Positions 1-7,457 of a DNA stretch of 12,131 nucleotides are shown in pieces; positions within the stretch are counted from its first letter, which is position 1, and each line of letters begins with the position of its first letter. The translations under genes and the position numbers were made by a program. Origin of the DNA: JBEVNX01 sp040507895. Lineage in GTDB: Bacteria > Desulfobacterota > Binatia > JACPRU01. The notes under the pieces are model-generated. The model searched no databases. It was not told the DNA's origin and saw nothing but the letters and a program-made list of their open reading frames with translations. The stretch covers positions 1-12,131 of the forward strand of contig JBEVNX010000173.1 of NCBI GenBank assembly GCA_040507895.1, read 5' to 3'.

Positions 1-1883
1 CGGCGCTGATTCTCGCCGGCTTCAACGAGGAGCGCCTCGACTACCGCAACATCCACCGCGAGATCATGAAGATCAAGAACCGGGTGGAGGACGAGAACAC
101 GGTGCTCTACGCCTCTGGAGAGCCGGTGCTCAAAGGGTGGGTGTGGTTCCACACCGGCGAGCTCGCGATCATCTTCAGCGCGACCGCCATCTTCGTGTTC
201 GTCACGCTGGTGGTCTACTTCCGCCGCTTCTACGGCTGGACTCTGCCGGTCGTCGGCACGCTCGTGCAGGCGATCTGGGGCCTCGGCTTCACAGCTCTTC
301 TCGGATACAACCTCGACCCGCTCATCCTGGTCATCCCGCTCCTGATCTCGGCGCGCGCCGCGAGTCACGCCGTGCAGATGATCGAGCGATACTTCGAAGA
401 GCTCGAGACCACGGGCGACAAGCACAAGGCCGTCGAGCGAGCGTTCACCGAGCTGGTGATTCCGGGCGCCATCGGAGTCCTCGCCGATGCCGCGGGAATC
501 CTCGTGCTCAGCGTGGCGACGATCCCGCTGATTCGCAAGCTCGCGTTCTTCGGGGCCTTCTGGGGCTTTTCGAACATCTTCACGATCCTGATGTTGATCC
601 CGCTGCTGCTGAACGTGCTACCCACGCCGCGGCACACCCGGCACTACGTGCCGCGCTGGATGGTGTCGTTCCTTCACGCCGTCGGGGAATTCTGCACGCA
701 TCGCGTGTATCGCTGGGTCATCGTCGGGGTGACGGCGGTGATCGTGTTGCTCGGTGTTCAGCAGGCGATGAACATCCCGATCGGAGAGACCGAGGCCGGG
801 TCTCCGCTGCTTTGGCCGAACTCCCACTTCAATGTCTCGACGCGAAGCATCAACTCCAACTTCGCCGGCGCGAACCAGTTCGTCATCTACCTCGAAGGCG
901 GCCGTTCCAACGTGCTGAAGGAGCCCGCCGTTCTCGAGACGCTCGAGAGCTTCCGCCGCTACATGCTGGCGCAGCCCGAGGCTGGGGGGACTCGCGACGC
1001 GCCCTCACTCGTGAGGTCCGTCAATAGGCTCTACCACTACAACGATCCCAAGTGGCAGGTCATTCCTCCGGACAGCGCCGGCGTCGGCAACATGGTCTTC
1101 ATGTACGAGGCCGGGGCTCCGGTGCCGGGCGTGATCCTCGAGTACATGGACTTCGACGCCAAGGACGGCCAGCTGGTCGTCTTCTACAAGGACGCGCGGG
1201 GGACGACGATCGAGAACGCGGTCGGCCGCGCCAAGGCTTTCATCGCGTCGCACCCCGTCGACGGGCTCACCTTCCGGCTCGGCGGCGGGACCATCGGGAC
1301 CACGGCGGCGCTGAACGACGAGATCGCCTATTCCGACAAGGCCAACATGGCCCTCATCGTCTTGGCGATCTACGTGCTCGTGTCGCTCAGCTACGGGTCA
1401 TTCGTCGCCGGCAACATGGTGATGACGACGCTCATCGCGGCGGGCGTCGTGAGCTTCCTCTACATCGGATTGAAGGGGATCGGCTTGAACATCAACACCC
1501 TGCCGGTGACCGCCGTCGGCATGGGCATCGGCGTCGACTACATCCTCTACGTGGTGGACCGCATCAAGCGGGAGTACGGCCGCCTCGGGGATGCAGAAAT
1601 GGCCATCAAACGTGCCATCTCGACCTCGGGAATGGCGGTGACGTTCACGGCGACGACTCTGGTGGGCGGCGTGCTCCCGTGGTACTTCCTCTCCAGTCTG
1701 CGGTTCTCCGCGGAGATGGCGATGCTGCTCGCGCTGCTGATGCTCACCCATTGGCTCGCCGCGATCACACTGGTACCGGCGCTCTTCTCGATCATACGTC
1801 CGCGCTTCATGACCACCGAAGCGCGGCACATGAAGGAATCTCCAGAGGTCAAGCCATCGCGCGCGCGCGCCGTGGCCGAGTGA
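1..1883 (+). CDS. RND/MMPL superfamily transporter, C-terminal part (5' end outside window)
   Basis: Inner-membrane transporter of the RND superfamily (MMPL/HAE3-like), expected to move hydrophobic molecules across or out of the inner membrane using the proton gradient. The frame is open from base 3 through the window edge, so the ATG at 66 is internal and the N-terminal membrane helix and most of the first periplasmic domain are missing; about 626 residues are visible. Hydrophobic segments lie near 156-221, 243-305, 315-350, 462-533 and 546-620, then a helix near 710-770, a periplasmic loop to about 1340, and a second helix bundle at about 1350-1790. This is the two-fold repeat of RND proteins. 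The second bundle carries GMGIGVDY near 1519-1542, the usual place of the conserved membrane Asp; the equivalent segment of the first bundle reads ISARAASHAVQ. The HEAT gene follows after 42 bases and a DUF1329 gene after that, a neighbourhood typical of this transporter subfamily. Family is secure; substrate and direction are unknown. Confidence 0.9.
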   Translation, partial: ALILAGFNEERLDYRNIHREIMKIKNRVEDENTVLYASGEPVLKGWVWFHTGELAIIFSATAIFVFVTLVVYFRRFYGWTLPVVGTLVQAIWGLGFTALLGYNLDPLILVIPLLISARAASHAVQMIERYFEELETTGDKHKAVERAFTELVIPGAIGVLADAAGILVLSVATIPLIRKLAFFGAFWGFSNIFTILMLIPLLLNVLPTPRHTRHYVPRWMVSFLHAVGEFCTHRVYRWVIVGVTAVIVLLGVQQAMNIPIGETEAGSPLLWPNSHFNVSTRSINSNFAGANQFVIYLEGGRSNVLKEPAVLETLESFRRYMLAQPEAGGTRDAPSLVRSVNRLYHYNDPKWQVIPPDSAGVGNMVFMYEAGAPVPGVILEYMDFDAKDGQLVVFYKDARGTTIENAVGRAKAFIASHPVDGLTFRLGGGTIGTTAALNDEIAYSDKANMALIVLAIYVLVSLSYGSFVAGNMVMTTLIAAGVVSFLYIGLKGIGLNINTLPVTAVGMGIGVDYILYVVDRIKREYGRLGDAEMAIKRAISTSGMAVTFTATTLVGGVLPWYFLSSLRFSAEMAMLLALLMLTHWLAAITLVPALFSIIRPRFMTTEARHMKESPEVKPSRARAVAE

Positions 1884-1895
1884 AAAAAGGTCGAG

Positions 1896-1909
1896 CCGTT
1901 GCGAAACGG
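1896..1909 (+). other. Small GNRA-loop hairpin between RND and HEAT genes
   Basis: CCGTT (1896-1900) pairs perfectly with AACGG (1905-1909) around the tetraloop GCGA, which fits the stable GNRA class. It sits 12 bases after the RND stop and just upstream of the Shine-Dalgarno of the HEAT gene. There is no following T-tract, so it is not a terminator. With only five base pairs it may be chance. Confidence 0.25.
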
Positions 1910-1925
1910 ATACCGGAGCGTCGTG

Positions 1926-3257
1926 ATGCGGAGGATCATCGGCGGGATCGCCGCCCTCTTCGCCGTTGCCGTGGGGGCTCCTCGGGCCGCTGAGGCACCG
2001 GCCGCGCGCAGCGCGCCACGCATGCAGGGCATGGCGCACCCGACGGCGGATGAGAGCCTCCGGCAGGCGGTGGAGAGGTTGCGGAAGCGCTTCCGGCTCG
2101 ACTCGCGAGAGGGACTCGCCGCCCTTAGGGACTTTTCGCTCGGCGTGTTGCGTGAGGGGCTGAAGGACGACGATCCCTACGAAAGGTGCTACGCCGCCAG
2201 CGCACTCGCGGCGCAGGGAGATTGGTCCGGAGGCGCCGTTCTCGAGGACGGCGTGGCGTCTTCGGACGTGGGGCTGCGGCGCGCCGCGATCGAAGGCCTC
2301 GGCGACATCGGGCGTGGCGAAGCGCTGCGCAGGCTGCGGCGGATCTACTCCGAATCGGACTCGTTCGGGCAGCTCCTCGTTCTACAGGGGCTGCGCGGCG
2401 GCAGCGCGGAATCGCTCGATCTGTTGATCCAGGCGGTTCGCGACGCGGACGGAGGCCTGCGGATGCAGGCGGTGGAGAATCTCGGGCTCCTCGGCGATCC
2501 GAGAGCGGTCCCCGCCGTGCGCCCGATCCTGGCCCGCGAGGACCTGCAGATGTTCGAGCGGGTGAAGGCCGCGCACGCCCTACTGCGTCTCGGCGACCGC
2601 TCCGGGGTGCCGTTGCTCTTCGCGGCGCTGGACGGCGCGCCCGGCACCGGGCGAGCCGCCGCGGCGCTGGCGCTCGGCTATGCGAAGGAAGAGCGGTTCG
2701 TCCCCGTACTGAAGAAGCTCTTGCGGGATCCGGAGATCGACGTGACGATAGCCGCTGCAACCGCGCTCAGCCGCTACGGGAAGAAGGAAGGCCTTCGGCA
2801 GCTGCAGCAGGCGCTCGGCGATTCGGATACCTTCACCCGCCGCCACGGAGCGATGCTGCTCGAGCACGTGGAGTACGGCGTCGCCCACGGGGTCGTCCTG
2901 GCCGGGCTCGAGGCGGGGGACGTGGGCGTGCGGCTCGCCGCGGCGCACGTCGTCGGCGTTTCGGGCGATGCGAAGGACATCGGCGCGCTCACCCACCTGA
3001 TGCACTCCGACGAGGATCCGCTGGTGCGGGCCGGTGTCGCGTGGGCGCTCGGTCATATGACGAGCCGCAAGGTCATCGACCCGCTCGTCGAGTTGGTTCA
3101 GGAAGAGGCGCCGGCAGTCCGCCACACGGCGGCGGATGGCTTGGCTCGAACGGTCAGCAAGCTGATCGGGCCCCCGAAAGAAGGTCAGCAGAACGAGAGG
3201 CTCGCGGCAACGTCCGCGCGGCCTCAAACGAGAGGATCAAGGAGGAACGTCTCATGA
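1926..3257 (+). CDS. Secreted HEAT-repeat protein
   Basis: A 443-residue protein with a Sec signal peptide (MRR, hydrophobic stretch IIGGIAALFAVAVGA, then an AxA-like cleavage region near residues 21-24), followed by about ten HEAT/PBS-lyase-type helical repeats covering roughly residues 80-410. Repeats show the usual pattern of a short turn, then (V/L)R.AA..ALG..G; examples are VGLRRAAIEGLGDIG, LRMQAVENLGLLGDP and PLVRAGVAWALGHM. Such solenoids are protein-binding scaffolds without catalysis; here it should act in the periplasm. I chose ATG 1926 because GGAG (1915-1918) lies 7 bases upstream and the signal peptide begins there; the frame extends back to a TTG at 1899 without adding sensible sequence. 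Its stop overlaps the next start (ATGA, 3254-3257), indicating translational coupling to the DUF1329 gene. Role as a bridge between the RND transporter and DUF1329 protein is inferred from position only. Confidence 0.88.
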   Translation: MRRIIGGIAALFAVAVGAPRAAEAPAARSAPRMQGMAHPTADESLRQAVERLRKRFRLDSREGLAALRDFSLGVLREGLKDDDPYERCYAASALAAQGDWSGGAVLEDGVASSDVGLRRAAIEGLGDIGRGEALRRLRRIYSESDSFGQLLVLQGLRGGSAESLDLLIQAVRDADGGLRMQAVENLGLLGDPRAVPAVRPILAREDLQMFERVKAAHALLRLGDRSGVPLLFAALDGAPGTGRAAAALALGYAKEERFVPVLKKLLRDPEIDVTIAAATALSRYGKKEGLRQLQQALGDSDTFTRRHGAMLLEHVEYGVAHGVVLAGLEAGDVGVRLAAAHVVGVSGDAKDIGALTHLMHSDEDPLVRAGVAWALGHMTSRKVIDPLVELVQEEAPAVRHTAADGLARTVSKLIGPPKEGQQNERLAATSARPQTRGSRRNVS

Positions 3258-4687
3258 GATTCGAGTCGATGGGAGCGTTTGTCAGGCGCTTCGCGTCGCT
3301 GGCGATCGCCGGAGTCTTCGTCGCTTCGGCGGCGCTCGCCGAGCAGGACGTGAAGGGCTACACCCGGGCGACGTTCGACGACTGGGTGAAGAAGTATCAG
3401 GACACCGAGCCCACGTTTAAGGCGGGCGACGTCATCACCCAGAAGGACATCGAGAAGATTCGCCCGTTCGTTCCGCCCGGCTACATCGAGCAGCTCGACT
3501 TCCCCGAGTTTCGCGCCGAGATCGGCGCCCCGGGTGACTACACCCCGCACAAGGACTTCATGCAGTGCACCGAGCAGTACCAGTCCCAGGTGGTGCTCGA
3601 GTCGAACGGCGCCCTCAAGAACTTCGTATGCGGCCAACCGTTCTCGCCGAGCAAGCTGAAGGCCGACGACGCAGCGAAGTCCGGCCTGATGGCGGCCTGG
3701 AACTACAACTTCCGCTGGCAGAATTACGGCCTGATCGTCGGCGAAGTCGGCTGGGTCTGGGACCGTTTCGACGGCGGGACGCACGGCTCGGTCAAGCTGA
3801 CCAAGCCGCCGAGCCACCTGGCGGTGAACGACGCCGATATCCCCGCGGACACCACCGAGCTCTACAAGGGCGGCGGCACGTTCCAGCGCACCCTCCAGGG
3901 ACCGTACCGGAAGGTTTACTTCTCCCACCTCGCCAAACTACGCGAGCAGGGAGGGCTCCTGCCCGGCCCCGACTCGGCGAACTTCGAGTCCAAGGAGTAC
4001 ACGGGCTTCCATGAGCCGTTCGACATCCGTGGAACGGCGTTCATCATCTACCGCTATAACGACCCGCTGCGCGCCGACGACGCCTGGGCCTATGTGCCGA
4101 GCCTGCGCCGCGTGCGTCGCATCTCGGTCGAGACAAAGTCCGACTCGCTGCTCGGCACCGATCACACGCTCGAGGACTTTTACTCGTTCTCCGGGCGCGT
4201 CCTCGACTGGGAATGGAAGTTCCTCGGCTGGAAGAAAATCTTGCACGTGCTGAACTCGAAGTACCTCGATAGCCACTATGGCGGCCCCAACGGGATCGTG
4301 CCGGTCAACGACCGCTGGGAGCTGCGCAACTATGCCATTGTCGAGCGCACTCCGAGGAACCCGCGGCACCCCTACAGCGCCGTGATCATGCTCTGGGATA
4401 CCCAGACCTTCGAGCCCTCGTACAGCATGGCGTGGGACAAGAAGGGCAAGCTCTGGAAGTTCTGGCAGTGGCAGAAGAAGTGGAGCGAGGAGATGACCGA
4501 GCCCACCATCAAGGAGATGAACGTGGGGCAGAGGGTCTTGACCTTCCAATCGATCCAGGTGCTGGACCTGCAGAACAGCCGCGGCACGCTCGTTCCCTGC
4601 TATGCCCGGGGCTATCCCGACGTGAAGAGCGCCACGGAGGTCGACAATCTCTACGACGTGAGCCGCCTGGAGGAGCTGCACCGCTGA
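3254..4687 (+). CDS. DUF1329 family periplasmic/outer-membrane-associated protein
   Basis: A 477-residue exported protein of the DUF1329 family, which is related to the LolA/LolB lipoprotein-sorting fold and is commonly encoded beside RND transporters. The signal peptide is clear: MRFESMGAFVRR, a hydrophobic core, then ASAALA before EQ at residues 30-31. The mature part holds the family-typical segment YRYNDPLRADDAWAYVPSLR (residues 266-285), followed by an SVETKSDSLLGTDHT-type stretch (291-304) and a Trp-rich C-terminal region (residues 391-410). Cys106 and Cys127 could form a disulfide. It lacks a lipobox Cys, so it should be soluble in the periplasm. ATG 3254 overlaps the HEAT stop and has AGGAGG at 3240-3245, 8 bases upstream. 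The same frame is open far upstream, but that stretch is Arg/Ala-rich shadow sequence. Family assignment is strong; the ligand, probably hydrophobic, is unknown. Confidence 0.92.
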   Translation: MRFESMGAFVRRFASLAIAGVFVASAALAEQDVKGYTRATFDDWVKKYQDTEPTFKAGDVITQKDIEKIRPFVPPGYIEQLDFPEFRAEIGAPGDYTPHKDFMQCTEQYQSQVVLESNGALKNFVCGQPFSPSKLKADDAAKSGLMAAWNYNFRWQNYGLIVGEVGWVWDRFDGGTHGSVKLTKPPSHLAVNDADIPADTTELYKGGGTFQRTLQGPYRKVYFSHLAKLREQGGLLPGPDSANFESKEYTGFHEPFDIRGTAFIIYRYNDPLRADDAWAYVPSLRRVRRISVETKSDSLLGTDHTLEDFYSFSGRVLDWEWKFLGWKKILHVLNSKYLDSHYGGPNGIVPVNDRWELRNYAIVERTPRNPRHPYSAVIMLWDTQTFEPSYSMAWDKKGKLWKFWQWQKKWSEEMTEPTIKEMNVGQRVLTFQSIQVLDLQNSRGTLVPCYARGYPDVKSATEVDNLYDVSRLEELHR

Positions 4688-4734
4688 GCGGACCGACGAC
4701 TGGCGGGGCAGCAAGAGGCTAAGAGGAGATACCA

Positions 4735-5055
4735 ATGCTTTTCTTGTTGAAGGCCCATCTCGAGAAGCCCGCGGGCACGTCGAACAAGGAATTCTACGGC
4801 GCTTGGAAGAAGGAGTCCGAGGCCGCCCTCGAGGCATACCGCGCAGGCGCCATCAAGGCGATCTGGAAGGCCGCAGGGACGCCGGACGTCTACGCCGTGC
4901 TCGACCTGGAATCCGGCGACGCCCTCGACCAGGCGATCCTCAACCTCCCGCTCTGGAAGCTCGGCGTGTCTCACTTCGTCACGAATCTCGAGATCACGCC
5001 GCTTCGTCCGTACGAGAACTGGGCCGAGGACCTGAAGACTCTGGCCCAGGGCTAG
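4735..5055 (+). CDS. Muconolactone delta-isomerase-like small protein
   Basis: A 106-residue protein of the muconolactone isomerase-like family (dimeric alpha/beta or ferredoxin-like fold). Matches to family pattern: MLFLLKAHLEKP at the start; a Glu-rich helix (residues 19-36); G38..KAIWKAAG (residues 38-48); YAVLDLES (53-60); and the D..ILNLPLW element (65-74). True CatC proteins are about 92-96 residues; this one has a short C-terminal tail ending LKTLAQG. There are no catechol-pathway genes (catA, catB) here, so conversion of muconolactone itself is doubtful; it more likely isomerises a related lactone or binds an intermediate. GAGGAG (4723-4728) lies 6 bases before the ATG. Spacing is 47 bases from the DUF1329 gene and 64 to the next gene, with a hairpin in the latter gap. 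The fold is likely; the reaction is uncertain. Confidence 0.8.
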   Translation: MLFLLKAHLEKPAGTSNKEFYGAWKKESEAALEAYRAGAIKAIWKAAGTPDVYAVLDLESGDALDQAILNLPLWKLGVSHFVTNLEITPLRPYENWAEDLKTLAQG

Positions 5056-5071
5056 CAGCCCAGGACAGATC

Positions 5072-5105
5072 CGGAAGCCGCGGCGCAGGCGAGCTGCGGC
5101 TTCCG
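5072..5105 (+). repeat. Perfect inverted repeat (RNA hairpin) inside the operon
   Basis: CGGAAGCCGC (5072-5081) and GCGGCTTCCG (5096-5105) are perfect 10-base inverted repeats. The stem extends inward through a G-T wobble and two GC pairs to 13 pairs, leaving an 8-base loop (5085-5092). It begins 16 bases after the stop of the isomerase-like gene and ends just before the AGAGGAGG ribosome-binding site of the next gene. No T-tract follows, so a strong rho-independent terminator is unlikely. A 3'-end stabilising stem or a control on translation of the SCP2-like gene fits the position better. Confidence 0.7.
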
Positions 5106-5119
5106 CAGAGGAGGTCGAC

Positions 5120-5512
5120 ATGGACGAGTTCGGTTCCCAATGGATGCAGCAGTGGCAGAAGTGCGTCAACGGCGACGCGGTCATGAAGAACGTCGGCCGC
5201 TATTTCGACGAGAACGTGCTTCTCGACTTCGGCGAAGACCAGGCTTACGTCGTGCAGTTCCGCGGCGGGTGCGTCGACCGCATCGTCGACAAGGCCGGAC
5301 CCGAGGACCGCTACGCGTTCGCGCTTCGGGCGCCGAAGTCGAGCTGGCAGAAGTTCGTCCAACGCGTTCCGCCGCCGATGTACAACGACATCTGGGCGAT
5401 GGCGCATCCGCTGCATGGCCGCCTCAAGATCGAGGGCGACGTTCAGGTCGTGTGGCAAAACCTGCGCGCGTTCACGTGGGCCCTCGCGCTGATGCGCGAC
5501 GTGGCTCACTGA
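5120..5512 (+). CDS. SCP2-like (sterol-carrier-fold) small protein, copy 1
   Basis: A 130-residue protein with an SCP2-like pattern: an N-terminal helix, FDENVLLDF (residues 29-37), a strand with AYVVQFRGG (42-50), YAFALRAP (65-72) with a following Trp, and near the C-terminus GRLKIEGDVQVVWQNL (100-115), the typical G.++IEGD...... end of SCP2 domains. Such proteins bind hydrophobic ligands or acyl-CoAs in a tunnel; none of this family is an enzyme alone. A paralogue lies on the other strand at 9812-10237, and both start (D/E)FGS and are followed at once by an alpha/beta hydrolase. AGAGGAGG (5107-5114) sits 5 bases before the ATG. The next gene starts 11 bases after the stop. Binding a hydrophobic intermediate for the hydrolase is inferred from this repeated pairing. 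The family call rests on pattern only and needs a profile search. Confidence 0.7.
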   Translation: MDEFGSQWMQQWQKCVNGDAVMKNVGRYFDENVLLDFGEDQAYVVQFRGGCVDRIVDKAGPEDRYAFALRAPKSSWQKFVQRVPPPMYNDIWAMAHPLHGRLKIEGDVQVVWQNLRAFTWALALMRDVAH

Positions 5513-5523
5513 GGAGGTTCATC

Positions 5524-6372
5524 ATGGCGAGGATCGAACCGATCATCGGCCGCTACGTTCACGTCGATTACGCGGGCAAAGACTACCGCATCTACTACGA
5601 GGAGACGGGACAGGGCATTCCCCTGGTGTGCTTGCACACGGCGGGGACGGATGGGCGGGAGTGGCGCCACCAACTCTGCGACCCCGACATCAACAAGAAC
5701 TTCCGCGTCGTCGCCCTGGATCTGCCGCGTCACGGGAAATCGATCCCTCCGGACGGCTGGTGGAAGGAGGGCGAGGAGTACAAGCTGACGGCGAAGTTCT
5801 ACTCGGAGTTCGTGATCGCCTTCTGCCGTGCCCTCGGTCTGGAAAAACCCGTCATCATGGGCTCCTCCATGGGAGGCAACATCTGCCTGCATCTCGCCCT
5901 CAACTACTCGGACGACCTACGCGCGTTGATCGCCATCGAGGCCTGCGAGTACTCCCCCGGTTGGTGGCTGAGCTGGCTACACCATCCGCACGTTCACGGT
6001 GGGGAGGTGTGTGCGACCTCGGTGTTCGGGCTGATGGCCCCGCAGAGCCCGGACGAGTATCGCTGGGAAACCTGGTGGTACTACTCGCAGGGCGGCCCCG
6101 GCATCTTCAAGGGCGACCTCTACTTCTACAGCGTCGACCACGACTTCCGCGGCAAGTGCGAGTCGATCAAGGGGAAGATCCCGACGTACTTCATCACCGG
6201 AGAGTACGACTTCGCGTGCACGCCGGAGATGACGAAAGACACGGCCGCGAAGGTCAAGAATTCCGAGGTCATCATCATGAAGGACAACGGACATTTCCCG
6301 ATGTCCGAGAATCCGGAGAACTTCAAAGAATATCTGATGCCGGTGCTCGCGAAGATCCGAGCGAAGGCCTGA
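5524..6372 (+). CDS. Alpha/beta hydrolase, copy 1
   Basis: A cytoplasmic 282-residue alpha/beta-hydrolase fold enzyme. Catalytic triad: Ser115 in the nucleophile elbow GSSMG (113-117), Asp229 in GEYD, and His257 in DNGHFPM. The oxyanion-hole region reads LVCLHTAGTDGREWR, with HTAG (38-41) in place of the more common HG. DLPRHGKS (66-73) follows strand 4. The cap (about residues 140-215) is unusually aromatic, with many Trp and Tyr. The ATG at 5524 has GAGGAGG at 5511-5517, which overlaps the SCP2-like stop. Likely substrates are an ester, lactone or C-C bond (MhpC-like) in an oxidised intermediate, but the sequence does not decide. A paralogue at 8984-9802 (minus) shares the HTAG.D.RE(W/Y)R motif and the same SCP2-like upstream partner. 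Confidence 0.92.
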   Translation: MARIEPIIGRYVHVDYAGKDYRIYYEETGQGIPLVCLHTAGTDGREWRHQLCDPDINKNFRVVALDLPRHGKSIPPDGWWKEGEEYKLTAKFYSEFVIAFCRALGLEKPVIMGSSMGGNICLHLALNYSDDLRALIAIEACEYSPGWWLSWLHHPHVHGGEVCATSVFGLMAPQSPDEYRWETWWYYSQGGPGIFKGDLYFYSVDHDFRGKCESIKGKIPTYFITGEYDFACTPEMTKDTAAKVKNSEVIIMKDNGHFPMSENPENFKEYLMPVLAKIRAKA

Positions 6373-6414
6373 ACGGCGAGACGAAGCCGCCAAACGCACT
6401 ACGAGGAGGTCAGC

Positions 6415-7380
6415 GTGCCGAAGGAGCCGATGAAATTCCAAGAGATGCTCAAGGACTCGCCGAAGAACTGGGGCCGCTGGGGAGCGAACGACGAGCTCGG
6501 GTGCCTCAATTTCCTCACCAACCAGGAGGTGCTGCGCGGCGCGAAAGCGGTGCGGCAAGGCAAGACCTTCACGCTGGGCGTCCCGCTCGCCCGGCCGCAA
6601 GGCGACCCCCTCTACCCCTCGCGCGGCCAGCCGATCCGCACCATGGTGAGCGACAAGGGAAGCTACCTGAGCGGCCGGGCGCAGCCCCTTCCCGGCGGCC
6701 TCGAGTACGCCGACGACGTGATCGTCATGTACCTGCAAGGGACCACGCAGTACGACGCGCTCGGCCACGTCTGGTACGGTGACCAGATCTACAACGGCTA
6801 CGATGCCAAGACGACGATCGGCGGCCTGCAGAAGTGCTCGATCGAGCCGATCGCGAACAAGGGAGTGATCGGTCGCGGCGTGCTGCTCGACATCGCGCGC
6901 TTGAAGGGCAAGAAGCACCTCGATGCGAACGAGCCGATCCACGTCGCAGACCTGGAGGCGGCGGCCAAGAAGCAGAACTCACCGATCGAGAAGCACGACA
7001 TCTTGCTGATCCACACGGGCTGGCTGAAGCGCTACTACGACGAGGGCCTCGCCGGCTTCTTCCCCGGGGGGCAAATGAAGGAACCCGGGCTCGCCTACTC
7101 GAAGGAGCTGGTGAAGTGGATCCACGAGATGGAGATCCCTTCGATCGGCAGTGATACGATCGCGACCGAGCAGACGTGGCACGAGGAGAGCGGGACGATG
7201 ATCCCGCTGCACATGGCGCTACTCTTTCATCTCGGAGTCGTCTTCAACGAGATCAGCTGGCTTCACGATCTCGCCGAGGACTGCGCCCAAGACGGCCAGT
7301 ACACGTTCCTGTTCGTCGGTCTCCCCCTCAAGGTCGTGAACGGCGCCGGCTCGCCGGTGAATCCGGCGGCGATCAAGTAG
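6415..7380 (+). CDS. Cyclase family protein (KynB-like fold), Gln-variant metal motif
   Basis: A 321-residue protein of the cyclase/kynurenine formamidase-like family (PF04199), of the longer (about 310-330 residue) subgroup. These are metal-dependent hydrolases acting on amides or on carbonyl/ring systems. Family features: WG.NDELG.LN (residues 22-32), VLLDIAR (156-162), LLIHTGW (197-203), a Ser-Asp-Thr element (246-248), and HMALLFHLGVVFNE (266-279) near the end. The usual HxGTHxDxxxH metal motif reads QGTTQYDALGH (108-118): Asp114 and His118 remain, but both earlier His positions are Gln. The start is GTG 6415, with GAGGAGG (6403-6409) 5 bases upstream; an ATG at 6430 has no comparable site. 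It sits 42 bases after the hydrolase. A ring- or amide-opening step in the same pathway is inference. Whether the Gln variant is a subgroup trait or impairs metal binding is open. Confidence 0.88.
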   Translation: MPKEPMKFQEMLKDSPKNWGRWGANDELGCLNFLTNQEVLRGAKAVRQGKTFTLGVPLARPQGDPLYPSRGQPIRTMVSDKGSYLSGRAQPLPGGLEYADDVIVMYLQGTTQYDALGHVWYGDQIYNGYDAKTTIGGLQKCSIEPIANKGVIGRGVLLDIARLKGKKHLDANEPIHVADLEAAAKKQNSPIEKHDILLIHTGWLKRYYDEGLAGFFPGGQMKEPGLAYSKELVKWIHEMEIPSIGSDTIATEQTWHEESGTMIPLHMALLFHLGVVFNEISWLHDLAEDCAQDGQYTFLFVGLPLKVVNGAGSPVNPAAIK

Positions 7381-7394
7381 AGGCGGCCCCCTCT

Positions 7395-7419
7395 CGCCAC
7401 GAAGAGCGCCCGCGTGGCG
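7395..7419 (+). repeat. Inverted repeat before the stress-protein gene
   Basis: CGCCACG (7395-7401) and CGTGGCG (7413-7419) form a perfect 7-pair stem with an 11-base loop, 14 bases after the cyclase stop. A second small stem, CTCGT (7427-7431) with ACGAG (7437-7441), follows. Neither has a T-tract. This is the largest gap in the plus-strand run (77 bases), so a partial terminator or transcript break here is possible, but not shown. Confidence 0.35.
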
Positions 7420-7457
7420 GCTGAGCCTCGTATTGGACGAGCGGAGAGGCGCAGAGC

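Noticed and set aside
2186..3253. Upstream in-frame extension of the DUF1329 gene to over 800 codons
   Set aside because: The extension overlaps the HEAT gene in another frame and is Arg/Ala-rich. ATG 3254 has AGGAGG and begins a proper signal peptide.
3224..4837. Antisense open frames over the DUF1329 gene (3224-3928 and 3938-4837)
   Set aside because: Typical GC-rich antisense shadows without recognisable motifs or ribosome-binding sites.
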